DNA of 64,000 bases from CAZWAP01 sp964632005 (GCA_964632005.1 CAZWAP010000001.1:1-64000), one strand, 5' to 3'. Counted from the first letter of the stretch, positions 25,883 to 35,141 are shown. Numbers and translations are program-made. The notes: generated by a model from the letters alone, not told the origin.

Positions 25883-27691
25883 ATGTGGCGCCGAACCTGT
25901 AAACGTTTACCGGTGCTTTTGATGGCGGCAGCGACAGGCTGCTTGGCGGCAACAGCGGATACCCATAAACAGGCCCGCTCGCCGTTGGACGAGCTGCCGC
26001 CCCATATTACGCGGATAACCTGTTTCGGCCAGAGGGCCGACTGGTCCAGCGACGGAAAGCGGATCCTGTTTATCGAAAAAACCTTCGGCGACGTGTACGA
26101 GGTGGAGCTGCAGACGAAGATCATCCGCCCGATGACGCACCACTATTTCCACGAGGGCTACACGCGGGCGCTCTACCTGAGCAACGGCGATATCCTGCTT
26201 GTCGGAGCCAGACGGTTCGATGCGACCAACCCATGGGCCAGCCGAAGCGAGAAGAATGCCGAATTGTGGGTGTTGAGCAAGGACCTGTCGCGTCCGCCCG
26301 TGCCCCTGGGCGAGAAGTGCTCGGAAGGCCCGGCCGTCTCCCGAAGGCGGATGCGAATCGTCTGGACGCACAGCGGGGCGTTCTGGTCCGCCAACATCGT
26401 CTACGAGAACGGCCTGCCGCGACTGGCCAACAAGAAAAAGGTTCTCGACAAAAGCGATCTGCCGTTCAAATGTGAAATCGAGACACAGAACCTCAGACCC
26501 CCCGACGAAAAAGAACTGATATTCAGCGCATACGGATACCAGGGCACCGAGGTCTGCGGGCTGAATCTCGAGACCGGCGAGGTGGTCAACTATTCGAACG
26601 CGCCGAACCAGTACGATGAGCCGGAAGGAATTTTCCCCGACGGCAAATATACGCTGGTCGAGTGCGACAGGCACTCCGGCAGGGGGCCACAGTATATCGA
26701 CATCTACAAGCTGGCCCTCGATGGATCAGGCAGGACCGAGCGCCTGACGTTTTTCGCGGATTATCCCGGCTACAAGGCCTCCAATCCTGTTGTGAGCGAC
26801 GACGGGCGATATATCGCCTTCCAGGTAGCCAGACAAGGCGACCCTCCAGGGGTCGGCAGGGGCATCCTGGTCTTCGATATACCGGAGTTTGAAAAGCAAG
26901 CTCGAGCAGGCTGGCCCGGCCAGCCCCGGATGCGCATTCAAAAGATGATAGATGCAATCAACAGTGCCTACGGCGTGACGGTCCACTACAAGTACGACGC
27001 CGAGGCATTCTTCCCGCCCTCGTGGTTGCGCAAGCCAATATCTGGCCGGGCATACCAGATGCCAGAGAAGGAAGTCGAACGCCTCTTGCCGGTAGTCGAA
27101 AAGTTCCTTTCGGCATATCCAAAGCGCGTGATCCAGGAGAACCTGACGGATATATATCTGGTCAGCGACTTGGAGTTCTACGGGCAGGGCTTCGGCGCAG
27201 CGTACCGCGACAGCTCGTTGTACGTCAACAGTGACGGACAGGCCGAAGGGTACACGGAGGAATTCCTGCTCAGCCAGATGCACTCGGAACTCTCCAGCAT
27301 ATTTCTGCGGAATTACAGCAGCGAGTTTCCCGAAGAGGCCTGGAAATCGGCGAATATCAACGGCTGGGAGTATCGAGGCACCGGTGTCGAGATGCTGGGT
27401 CAGGCCGATGTTTTCTGCCAGAGCGAGGACCTGCTCGAAAAAGGCTTCTTGCTGAAGTATTCACAGACCAGCTTGGAGAACGACGTCAATATGTTCGCGT
27501 TCTGGGCTTTTACCAGGCCGGAGCAGCTCCAGAAGCTCGCCTCCAGGTACGAGAGGATCGGACGGAAGTATCAACTGTTTGTGGAGTTCTACCGGAGAAT
27601 CGACCCGGCTATCAATATAGGTCCGCCGGCCGAGGCCTCCCCCCGTACCAACCGCGTTTCCAGTGGAGAATCAGGCCACCCACCCGGGTGA
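25883..27691 (+). CDS. Exported TolB-like beta-propeller fused to a peptidase-like C-terminal domain
   Basis: 602 residues, with a perfect ribosome binding site (GGAGGTG) before the ATG. The signal peptide ends near MAAATGCLA; the Cys could be a lipid site but lacks a full lipobox. Residues ~40-345 are a WD40/PD40-like propeller (ADWSSDGKRILFIE, DEPEGIFPDGKYTLV, PVVSDDGRYIAF). Residues ~350-580 resemble planctomycete metallopeptidase-like domains, but where HExxH is expected I see QMHSELSSIF, lacking the last His. The role is unknown; an inactive peptidase-like or carbohydrate/protein-binding surface protein is possible. Confidence 0.65.
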   Translation: MWRRTCKRLPVLLMAAATGCLAATADTHKQARSPLDELPPHITRITCFGQRADWSSDGKRILFIEKTFGDVYEVELQTKIIRPMTHHYFHEGYTRALYLSNGDILLVGARRFDATNPWASRSEKNAELWVLSKDLSRPPVPLGEKCSEGPAVSRRRMRIVWTHSGAFWSANIVYENGLPRLANKKKVLDKSDLPFKCEIETQNLRPPDEKELIFSAYGYQGTEVCGLNLETGEVVNYSNAPNQYDEPEGIFPDGKYTLVECDRHSGRGPQYIDIYKLALDGSGRTERLTFFADYPGYKASNPVVSDDGRYIAFQVARQGDPPGVGRGILVFDIPEFEKQARAGWPGQPRMRIQKMIDAINSAYGVTVHYKYDAEAFFPPSWLRKPISGRAYQMPEKEVERLLPVVEKFLSAYPKRVIQENLTDIYLVSDLEFYGQGFGAAYRDSSLYVNSDGQAEGYTEEFLLSQMHSELSSIFLRNYSSEFPEEAWKSANINGWEYRGTGVEMLGQADVFCQSEDLLEKGFLLKYSQTSLENDVNMFAFWAFTRPEQLQKLASRYERIGRKYQLFVEFYRRIDPAINIGPPAEASPRTNRVSSGESGHPPG

Positions 27692-27714
27692 GAGACCAGG
27701 GCTCCAACTAAGCG

Positions 27715-27743
27715 TTGCAATTGACGCCGCGGAAGGGTAGATT
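27715..27743 (+). promoter_or_regulatory. Promoter upstream of the HD-domain gene
   Basis: TTGCAA (27715-27720), 17 bases, TAGATT (27738-27743), each four of six to the consensus. The start near 27750 would lie within a perfect hairpin (CGCCGG 27746-27751, loop CGAT, CCGGCG 27756-27761). Probably serves the HD gene and the foldase, acpS and mnmG genes after it. Confidence 0.35.
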
Positions 27744-27831
27744 ATCGCCGGCGATCCGGCGGAGTTATGGAGAACGTTCCGTGTCGCTTTTGGTTCGTCA
27801 ATCGAGTTAACCAAATTTGATGGAAAAGCGT

Positions 27832-28428
27832 ATGGCACAGGTTGCACCGACCCGGGAAGACGCCCTTTCGCTGCTCAAGCAGTACAACCGCAACGAGGGC
27901 CTGATCAAGCACGCCCTGGCGGTCGAAGCGGTGATGCGCTATCGCGCGCGGAAGTGCGGCGCCGACGAAGAGAAATGGGGTATCATCGGACTCATACACG
28001 ACCTCGATTATGAGCAGTATCCCGATCAGCACTGCCGCAAGACCGAGGAGATTCTAAGGGCGCACAATTGGCCCGAGCAGTACATCCGTGCGGCGATCTC
28101 GCACGGCTGGGGTATATGCACGGATATTCAGCCGCTCAGCGACTTGGAAAAGTTCTTGTATGCGATCGATGAGCTGACGGGACTTGTTGCCGCTACGGCC
28201 CTGGTCAGGCCGAGCAAGAGCATTATGGACGTCAAGGTCAAGTCCGTGAAAAAGAAATGGCAAGACAAGGCCTTTGCCGCCGGCGTGAACCGCGAGGTGA
28301 TCAGCAAGGGAGCCGAAATGTTGGGCCTCGAGCTCAGTGAGCTTATAGAAGATACGATAATGGGGATGCGCGAGGTGGCCGACCAGATCGGACTAAAGGG
28401 TCACGCCGACCTTCCCGGGGCCAGCTGA
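27832..28428 (+). CDS. HD-domain protein (predicted phosphohydrolase)
   Basis: 198 residues from the ATG at 27832 (GGAAAAG upstream; an ATG at 27820 is possible). The HD pattern is present: H in LIKHALAVEAVM, then GLIHDLDYE (the HD pair), and a later H in AISHGWG. Such compact HD proteins are metal-dependent phosphohydrolases of unknown natural substrate, probably small nucleotides. No membrane segment. It precedes the foldase gene by 27 bases, apparently in one transcription unit. Confidence 0.8.
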   Translation: MAQVAPTREDALSLLKQYNRNEGLIKHALAVEAVMRYRARKCGADEEKWGIIGLIHDLDYEQYPDQHCRKTEEILRAHNWPEQYIRAAISHGWGICTDIQPLSDLEKFLYAIDELTGLVAATALVRPSKSIMDVKVKSVKKKWQDKAFAAGVNREVISKGAEMLGLELSELIEDTIMGMREVADQIGLKGHADLPGAS

Positions 28429-28455
28429 GAAGACACTTGCTATTGAATACATCTG

Positions 28456-29655
28456 ATGAGGTTGCGTGAACAGATGCGTTGTCTGTGTGTGCTGATGTTG
28501 ACCGCCGGCTGCTGTTTGGGATTATTGTCCGCCGGCTGCGAGGGAAGCCACTCGTCCTTGACCGATGCAGAGCTCGACCGGATCGCGATGACCGAGAAAA
28601 TACATCTTGCCGAGCAGGCCGGCGACCTCGTTATTATCGTTGGTGGCGAGTCGATAACCAGCGAAGAAATACTCGCGGCACCCGCGGACCCACGGCGCGA
28701 TGACAGCGAGTCGATCGCCGAGGCCTTCAAGCCCCTCGCTCGCCGGGCCACCCTCGAGCAGTTCAAACAGCAGGCTCGCCACCCCCTTACAGACGTGCTG
28801 ATGGGCAAGATTTCCCGGATACTGCTTTATCAGCACGCCAGAAGAGAGCTCGGCAGCAGCGCAGATGAGGCACTCGAGAAGATGGCCGAGAAAGAGCTGC
28901 GCAGATTCATCCTCAAGTACGGCGGCGACGAAGCCAAGGCCGACGCAGCACTGCGGCAAATGGGCCTCGACCGGGAAGGTTTCAAGCAAGAGCACAAGAA
29001 ACTGATAATCACACAAGCTTACCTGGCTCGAAAGCTCCCCTACAAAAAACCGGTAACCTACGGAGAGCTGATCGAATACTACGAGAAGGTAAAGGATAAG
29101 CTTTTTTTCACGCCTGCGAAGTTGAAGTTTCGCCTGATCGACATTGATATTATGAAACTCCAGGTAGCCGACCCGAATCTCAATCCCCTCGCCGAGGCAA
29201 GGAGGCTTGCCGCAGAGCTACTCGGGCGTCTGCGGGCCGGGGAGGACTTTGCCGAGCTGGCAAAGAAGCACTCGCACGGTCACAGGCGGAGCTTCGGTGG
29301 ATTGTGGCCATCGGTCAACCCGGACTCGCTGGCTAAGCCGTACGACGTTCTCGCAAAAAAAGCCGCCGAAATGGAGCCGGGCCGGGTCGCAGGGCCCATT
29401 GAAGCGGGCAGTCATATTTTCATAATGAAACTTGAAGAAAAACAGCCCGCCCACTACCAGCCGCTTGAAGAGGTCCAGGCCAGCGTCAATGAGATGATAC
29501 TCGAAGACCGCCGGAACGAAGCTATCACCAGACTGAACGACAGGCTCTTGCGCGAGGCGGCCATCGGTGAGACCGACGGGTTCATAGATTTCTGCCTGGA
29601 GAAGATATATCGGATCAGCAACCAGGAAAAACCGCCGCCGAAACGGTCGCACTGA
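28456..29655 (+). CDS. SurA/PpiC-like peptidyl-prolyl isomerase lipoprotein
   Basis: 399-residue periplasmic foldase candidate. The N-terminus is a lipoprotein signal with lipobox LSAGC (Cys at about residue 28). A SurA-N-like helical part (about 110-190) precedes a parvulin-type domain (about 205-325) showing FRLIDID, AGEDFAELAKKHSHGHR, GGLWPSV and GRVAGPIEAGSHIFIMKLEEK. The C-terminal helix is charged. It should help fold exported or outer-membrane proteins. Several start codons are near (28456, 28474); only the latter has GAGG upstream, so the protein may begin 6 residues later. Confidence 0.85.
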   Translation: MRLREQMRCLCVLMLTAGCCLGLLSAGCEGSHSSLTDAELDRIAMTEKIHLAEQAGDLVIIVGGESITSEEILAAPADPRRDDSESIAEAFKPLARRATLEQFKQQARHPLTDVLMGKISRILLYQHARRELGSSADEALEKMAEKELRRFILKYGGDEAKADAALRQMGLDREGFKQEHKKLIITQAYLARKLPYKKPVTYGELIEYYEKVKDKLFFTPAKLKFRLIDIDIMKLQVADPNLNPLAEARRLAAELLGRLRAGEDFAELAKKHSHGHRRSFGGLWPSVNPDSLAKPYDVLAKKAAEMEPGRVAGPIEAGSHIFIMKLEEKQPAHYQPLEEVQASVNEMILEDRRNEAITRLNDRLLREAAIGETDGFIDFCLEKIYRISNQEKPPPKRSH

Positions 29656-29693
29656 GAGCGGCGCCCCTTTGCCCGAGCCCGAGGAATTATTGG

Positions 29694-30086
29694 ATGCAAT
29701 TTGTAGCGCACGGTATAGATCTTGTTGACTGCCCGCGAATAGAGGATATGGTCAGACGCCACGGCAGGCGGTTCATCGACCGTGTTTTCACGCCGGCCGA
29801 GCAGGCTTACGCCGAATCGACGAAGGACCGCATAGAGAAACTGGCCGGCCGTTTTGCGGCAAAGGAGGCCGTCCTCAAGCTGATGGGGACCGGCTGGCGA
29901 GGCAAGATCGCCTGGACGGATATAGAGGTGGTCAACAACATCAAGGGCCAGCCGGAGGTCCGCCTCGACGGAGAGGTCAAGAAAATAGCCGAAGGCCTTG
30001 GCATCAGTTGTGTGAGCGTCAGTATTACGCACACGGCCAATTTCGCCATAGCCTCCGCCGTTGCACTGGCGCAGAAGAAAGAATAA
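29694..30086 (+). CDS. acpS: Holo-[acyl-carrier-protein] synthase
   Basis: Transfers 4'-phosphopantetheine from coenzyme A to acyl carrier protein. 130 residues. The two signature blocks are GIDLV with D9 and FAAKEAVLK with E58, which bind magnesium. The C-terminal SITHT block is also present. It starts 38 bases after the foldase gene and is followed by mnmG after 80 bases. Confidence 0.96.
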   Translation: MQFVAHGIDLVDCPRIEDMVRRHGRRFIDRVFTPAEQAYAESTKDRIEKLAGRFAAKEAVLKLMGTGWRGKIAWTDIEVVNNIKGQPEVRLDGEVKKIAEGLGISCVSVSITHTANFAIASAVALAQKKE

Positions 30087-30166
30087 CGCACGCATCTCGG
30101 CCTGCAAAAGCGCGCTAACCTGTGTATGCGCACGGCTGCTCGGCCGAGCGGTAAGATGACTCCGTG

Positions 30167-32044
30167 ATGAGCGCAGATGATTTCGATTGTATAGTTGTCG
30201 GGGGAGGTCACGCCGGCGTCGAGGCCTGCCACGCCGCAGCGAAGATGGGTGCGCGGACCTGCCTGCTGACCATAAGCCGGGAGACGATTGCAAAGATGAG
30301 CTGCAACCCGGCCATCGGCGGCCTCGGCAAGGGACAGATTGTCCGGGAGGTCGATGCGCTCGGCGGCCTGATGGGCCTGGCAATAGATGCAACGGGAATT
30401 CAGTTTCGCCTGCTTAATCGTTCGAAGGGCCCGGCCGTGAGGGCGCCAAGGGCCCAGGCCGACAAGTACAGGTACAAAGACTGGGTCCGCCGCCAGCTCG
30501 AGGCCACGCCCAACCTGACTATCATAGAGGCTATAGCCGAAGAGGTCCTCACCAGGGATGGCAGCGTCGTCGGGGTACGCGCCAGGGACGGGCGGACTTT
30601 CCACGCGCCGACGGTGGTCCTGACCACCGGAACCTTCCTTCGAGGTCTGATGCATACCGGAGCCGAGCAGGTGCCGGGCGGACGATTAGGGGAGCCGGCT
30701 GCGGAAGGGCTTTCCGAAAGCCTGGAGCGAATAGGACTCAAACTTGGAAGATTGAAAACCGGAACGCCCCCAAGGCTCGACGCGACAACCGTGGCCATGG
30801 AGAAAGTCGAAATCCAGCACGGCGACGAACGACCCACACCTTTCTCGTTTATGACCCGGCGAATACAACAAAGACAGATACCCTGCTGGATAACCTACAC
30901 CAACGACAGAATCCACCGTTTGATCAGGGAGAATCTGGACCGCGCGCCGCTCTATTCGGGCCAGATCACCTCGACCGGCCCGCGGTATTGCCCGAGTATC
31001 GAGACCAAGATAGTCCGCTTCGCCGAAAAGAAGCGGCACCAGGTCTTTCTTGAGCCGGAAGATGAGCAGATAACGACGATCTATTGCAACGGCTTAAGCA
31101 CCTCTGTGCCGAAGGACATCCAGGAGCAGATCCTCAAATTACTCCCGGGCACCGAAAACGCCCGGATAATCCATTACGGCTATGCGATTGAATATGATTT
31201 TTGTCCACCTATTCAATTGAAAAGCTCCCTCGAGACCAGGCCTGTCCGTGGCTTGTTTCTGGCGGGCCAGATAAACGGGACCAGCGGCTACGAGGAGGCG
31301 GCCGGCCAGGGAATTATCGCCGGCATAAACGCAGTCAGAAAGCTCCAGGACGCCGAGCCCATCGTCCTGGGCCGGGACCAGGCCTATATCGGGGTGATGA
31401 TAGACGATTTGCTCACGATGGGCATCGCTGGCCAGACCCAGCCGGAGGGGCAGTATCTCGGTAGCCTTAATGAACCGTACCGAATGTTCACCTCACGGGC
31501 GGAATACCGCCTGTCCCTCAGAGCCGACAACGCCGATAGAAGGTTGACACCGATAGGCCGAGCCGTGGGACTCGTCGGGAACGAGCGCTGGAGCCAATTC
31601 CAGAATAAAATCAGGGACATCCAGAGACTCAAAGACTACCTTCTCCACACGCGCGTCGGTGCATCGAGCCTGTGGGACCAACTTCGCAGGCCCCAGAGCC
31701 CCTTGGCCGAGACTCTTGGGCAGGACCCGCACATAAAGAAAATGAACCTCTGCGAAGCGGTGATTGAGACGGTTACGACCGACGCCAAGTATGCCGGCTA
31801 CCTGGCCAAGCAGGAACGGCTGGCGATGGGCCTGCGGAGCCTCGACGAAAAGAAGATCCCCGAGGACCTGGATTATAACGAGGTGCCCCACCTGCGGGCC
31901 GAGGCCAGAGAGAAGCTCTCCGCGTTCAGGCCCGATACGCTCGGGCAGGCCTCTCGAATAAGCGGCATAACGCCGGCAGATATCACGGTAATACAAATCC
32001 ACCTCAAAAAAGCCCTGTCGCACCGGCCGCGCCAGCCGAGCTAA
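30167..32044 (+). CDS. mnmG: tRNA uridine-5-carboxymethylaminomethyl modification enzyme MnmG
   Basis: FAD enzyme that with MnmE modifies wobble uridine 34 of certain tRNAs. 625 residues, full length. The FAD dinucleotide fold GGGHAGVEA is at the N-terminus; NPAIGGLGKGQIVREVDALG and GYEEAAGQGIIAGINAV are family signatures. The C-terminal helical domain interacts with MnmE and tRNA. The ATG at 30167 is chosen over the preceding GTG at 30164; neither has a strong ribosome binding site. Confidence 0.97.
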   Translation: MSADDFDCIVVGGGHAGVEACHAAAKMGARTCLLTISRETIAKMSCNPAIGGLGKGQIVREVDALGGLMGLAIDATGIQFRLLNRSKGPAVRAPRAQADKYRYKDWVRRQLEATPNLTIIEAIAEEVLTRDGSVVGVRARDGRTFHAPTVVLTTGTFLRGLMHTGAEQVPGGRLGEPAAEGLSESLERIGLKLGRLKTGTPPRLDATTVAMEKVEIQHGDERPTPFSFMTRRIQQRQIPCWITYTNDRIHRLIRENLDRAPLYSGQITSTGPRYCPSIETKIVRFAEKKRHQVFLEPEDEQITTIYCNGLSTSVPKDIQEQILKLLPGTENARIIHYGYAIEYDFCPPIQLKSSLETRPVRGLFLAGQINGTSGYEEAAGQGIIAGINAVRKLQDAEPIVLGRDQAYIGVMIDDLLTMGIAGQTQPEGQYLGSLNEPYRMFTSRAEYRLSLRADNADRRLTPIGRAVGLVGNERWSQFQNKIRDIQRLKDYLLHTRVGASSLWDQLRRPQSPLAETLGQDPHIKKMNLCEAVIETVTTDAKYAGYLAKQERLAMGLRSLDEKKIPEDLDYNEVPHLRAEAREKLSAFRPDTLGQASRISGITPADITVIQIHLKKALSHRPRQPS

Positions 32045-32052
32045 CAGCCCAA

Positions 32053-33069
32053 ATGGTCGAGCTGAAAGAGAACGTGTATAACAGACAGACCGCACGGCAC
32101 CAGCCCAAGTTCAAGCTCTGGCGCTCCGCGGGCCTGCTGCTGACGTACAGGTGCAATTGCGCCTGCGAATTCTGCTACTACAACTGCGGGCCGGACAAGG
32201 ACGGCTTGATCTCCGTGGATACGGCGATAAGCGCGTGGCGGTCACTGAGAGTGCTCGCGGGCGAATCCGCCAAGGTGCACCTGACCGGAGGCGAACCTTT
32301 CCTGTATTGGGATAGGCTGCGGGAGATTCTTGAGGCAGCGAGAAAGGAAGGACTGGGCCACTGTGACCTGGTAGAGACGAACGGCTTCTGGGCCGAAAAC
32401 GACGAAATCATCCGCGAGCGGTTGGCCCTTCTCGACGAGCTTGGAGTCCGCCGCCTGAAGATAAGTGCGGACCCTTTTCATCAGGAATACGTGGATATTG
32501 CACTGGTGCGCCGACTGGCGAACCTCGCCAGAGAAATCCTCGGCACCCCGCGAGTGCTCGTCCGATGGGAGAAATACCTGGCCAATCCATTGGATACCCG
32601 GGAGCTGACGGCACCGCAACGCACCGCCAGGCTTGTCCGTGCGACCAGAGAGTATCACTGCCGCCTGACCGGTCGGGCAGCCCGCAAGCTGGCTAAACAC
32701 ATCGCCTCGAGGCCGGCCAATGCCCTGGCCTCAATGAACTGCGCAGCCGATTTCCTCGCCGCCAAGGGCGTCCATATCGACCCGTTCGGCAACGTCTTCA
32801 GCGGCACCTGTAGTGGCATCATTCTGGGCAACGTAAACCAAGTGCCTCTCGAGCAGATATGGAAGGATTTCCATCCGCAGCGCAACGAACTGATAGGAAT
32901 CCTGATGCACTCAGGCCCTTACGGCCTTCTCGAACACGCCGAAAGGCTGGGCTACGCCAGGGCCGAAGCGTATGCCGACAAGTGTCATCTCTGTACCAGC
33001 GTCCGCACATTCCTGTTCGACGGCGGAATCTGGCCTTCCCTGATCGGGCCCGACCAGTGCTATCGCTAA
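32053..33069 (+). CDS. Radical SAM enzyme with C-terminal cysteine region
   Basis: Binds a 4Fe-4S cluster through C-x3-C-x2-C in RCNCACEFCYYNCG (about residues 34-47) and would cleave SAM to start radical chemistry. HLTGGEPFLY is the GGEP-like SAM-binding block. The second half has IDPFGNVFSGTCSG and a CHLC pair (near residue 313), reminiscent of SPASM-type auxiliary cluster regions, but fewer Cys are visible than in full SPASM domains. It starts 8 bases after mnmG. The substrate is unknown; no precursor peptide gene is seen beside it. Confidence 0.82.
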   Translation: MVELKENVYNRQTARHQPKFKLWRSAGLLLTYRCNCACEFCYYNCGPDKDGLISVDTAISAWRSLRVLAGESAKVHLTGGEPFLYWDRLREILEAARKEGLGHCDLVETNGFWAENDEIIRERLALLDELGVRRLKISADPFHQEYVDIALVRRLANLAREILGTPRVLVRWEKYLANPLDTRELTAPQRTARLVRATREYHCRLTGRAARKLAKHIASRPANALASMNCAADFLAAKGVHIDPFGNVFSGTCSGIILGNVNQVPLEQIWKDFHPQRNELIGILMHSGPYGLLEHAERLGYARAEAYADKCHLCTSVRTFLFDGGIWPSLIGPDQCYR

Positions 33070-33159
33070 GCGCTCTCACAAAAGCACCTGAGGCTCTTGC
33101 CAGCCTGACTCCCGCGCCTCTGTGTAGATTTGTGCCGACTGCCCAAACGCCCACGACCG

Positions 33160-34287
33160 TCAGTTCGGCGGGCCGCAGTTAGTTACAGCGGTTGCTTCAA
33201 CTTCGAACAGCAGGTCTGGCCGGCAGATGTCGCAAATGGTCGTGATCCAGGGCCACGAATACTCCCGTTTTATGGCGTTGAAAACACGCTCGACCTCAGG
33301 AGTCTTACAGTAGGCCACGGCATGGACCACTTCACTGTCCGTCACACCGGCGTCCCTCAGCACGGCGCGGACGTTTTCGATGGTTGTGTTGATCTGGCCG
33401 CGTGCGTCGTTCACGTTCATCGTGGCACCGGTTGTATCGATGGCGGCTGTGCCTGAGACGAACACCGTCTCACCGGCTGGAGTCGCCGTTCGCGACGCAC
33501 GGGAAAACGCCGAGCCGTACTCCAGCGCCGATCCCTGCCTGCCGCCGGCTTGAAGGTACCGCGTCGAGTCGGCCGGCTCGATGACGGCAAACAGGTCCAT
33601 CGCACAATCACTCCTGTCTGCCGCGCCAAGCCCGATGCCCGTACTGGCCGGCGGTGACTGCCCGCCTCCTCGACCGATTATCCCGCGCTCGGCGAAAAAC
33701 CTGTTTCTCACGCCGTTGAACTCATCGTACCACGAAAGGATGTCATTCAGCCACACCCACGTCCGCGCGACCGAAAGGAAATCCGCCCCGACCTTCCGCA
33801 GGGCCCATTCAGCCCTTTCCAGGCAGGCCCTGGCCTGCTCCGTGGCCCTGCTGAGCCAGGGAACCGAGACCCCGGAGAGGGTCACAAAAGTGTGATTCGG
33901 TGCGCGGACCACGCGCCCCCGCGGATTGCTGTCGACTTCGATGATGTCCGTTTCTATCTCACCGCCAAGCGCGTATACCTGCACGCCCGCTATCGCACCG
34001 CCCAGCCCTTCACCGCCCACCAGGAAGCTCGGAGCCACCCCGTCCTCAAGACCGTGAGCCTCATAAACCTGCCGGCGCACCTGCCCGAGCGTCTCCATCA
34101 CCTCTTCGGTCCCGAAAACCCGCTCCTGCAGAATACGCGCATTCCGCGAAGAAAGCACCCGCTGTATGCCACAGAACAGCTCTCTTGCCAGCTCCCGGGG
34201 ACAGCCGTTCTGCTGAGGTGTGGCTGAAATATAAATCTCACAGGCCGTTGGAGACTCGACCACTCGTGTCTCGATGTTTACCGTCAT
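33160..34287 (-). CDS. Chorismatase-like / RidA-fold enzyme (FkbO/Hyg5-type)
   Basis: 375 residues from the ATG at 34287. The C-terminal ~110 residues are RidA-like (FVSGTAAIDTTGATMN, then QINTTIENVRAVLRDAG). The middle has blocks typical of chorismate-hydrolysing enzymes: RTWVWLNDILSWYDEFN, PASTGIG and LEYGSAFSRA. These enzymes split chorismate to pyruvate plus a dihydroxycyclohexadiene or hydroxybenzoate acid. Such genes in planctomycetes are often labelled only Rid-family hydrolase, so the reaction is an inference. It stands alone, converging with the radical SAM gene, and has its own promoter. Confidence 0.7.
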   Translation of the reverse strand: MTVNIETRVVESPTACEIYISATPQQNGCPRELARELFCGIQRVLSSRNARILQERVFGTEEVMETLGQVRRQVYEAHGLEDGVAPSFLVGGEGLGGAIAGVQVYALGGEIETDIIEVDSNPRGRVVRAPNHTFVTLSGVSVPWLSRATEQARACLERAEWALRKVGADFLSVARTWVWLNDILSWYDEFNGVRNRFFAERGIIGRGGGQSPPASTGIGLGAADRSDCAMDLFAVIEPADSTRYLQAGGRQGSALEYGSAFSRASRTATPAGETVFVSGTAAIDTTGATMNVNDARGQINTTIENVRAVLRDAGVTDSEVVHAVAYCKTPEVERVFNAIKREYSWPWITTICDICRPDLLFEVEATAVTNCGPPN

Positions 34288-34387
34288 TTGCCTGTTTTTC
34301 CCCTGTCTTGTCTGGAGCGGCATCCGTTCACGCCTGTTTGGCTGCCGCCGGACACACCTAAACCCTCCCTGAGACCATACACGCAGT

Positions 34388-34416
34388 ATCATATCGGAAC
34401 CGCCGTGAAAAATCAA
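34388..34416 (-). promoter_or_regulatory. Promoter for the chorismatase-like gene
   Basis: On the minus strand TTGATT (34411-34416), 17 bases, TATGAT (34388-34393, five of six). Start near 34381, leader about 94 bases. It lies just before the retained part of the opposite-strand isomerase remnant. Confidence 0.45.
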
Positions 34417-34436
34417 GCGGCAACCCGCCCCGCGGA

Positions 34437-35141
34437 CCGAAGGTCCTTCTCGAGATAGATGCCCTTGAACTCCGCTCCACGGGCACAGGTACTGACGACC
34501 GCTACGTCGCCCATATCAAAAAGGTCATAAACGCAGCCAGAAGCCTGCAGTTGAAAAACGTCAATACGTTCATAGGCAGGGACCATCAGAGAAGCACCGA
34601 GGAGAACTTCGAGAAGTCCAAGAAGGTCTGGCCGGCGATTGTCAGACACGCCGAAAAACAAGGGGTGAAGATCGGTATAGAGAACTGCCCGATGTTCTTT
34701 ACGAATGACGAGTGGCCGGGCGGCAAGAACCTGGCGTCCTCGCCGGCGATATGGCGCAGGATGTTCGGAGAGATCCCCTCACCTAATTTCGGACTTGATT
34801 ATGACCCGTCCCATCTCGTCTGGCAGTTTATGGATTACATCAGGCCCATCTATCAGTTCAAGGACCGTATCTTCCATGTGCACTTGAAGGACGCAAAGCT
34901 CCTGCCCGACCAGTTGAACGAGGTCGGCATATTGGCAACCCCACTTTCGTTTCACCGTCCCAAGCTGCCGGGCTTGGGCGACGTTGATTGGGGCAAGTTC
35001 TTCTCCGCCCTGACTGATATAGGCTATGACGGCCCGGCCTGCGTGGAAGTCGAGGATCGCTCCTACGAAGGATCGCTGCAGGCGCGCAAGAAATCGCTCA
35101 CGCAGAGTTTTGAATATCTCAGGCAGTTCCTGCCCGTCTAA
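34437..35141 (+). pseudogene. Sugar-phosphate isomerase/epimerase gene lacking its 5' part
   Basis: A xylose-isomerase-like TIM-barrel protein, intact only in its latter ~220 residues. Recognisable parts: DDRYVAHIKKVI and NVNTFIGRD, then HAEKQGVKIGIENCPMFF (metal ligand Glu), FGLDYDPSHLVWQ, HVHLKDAKL and YDGPACVEVEDRS. Family members have about 280-320 residues; the first ~80-90 (strands 1-3 of the barrel) are absent. Upstream of about 34437 the frame stays open but reads as unrelated sequence with no good start codon or ribosome binding site. An internal TTG at 34551 gives 196 residues, too short for a barrel. Confidence 0.7.
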
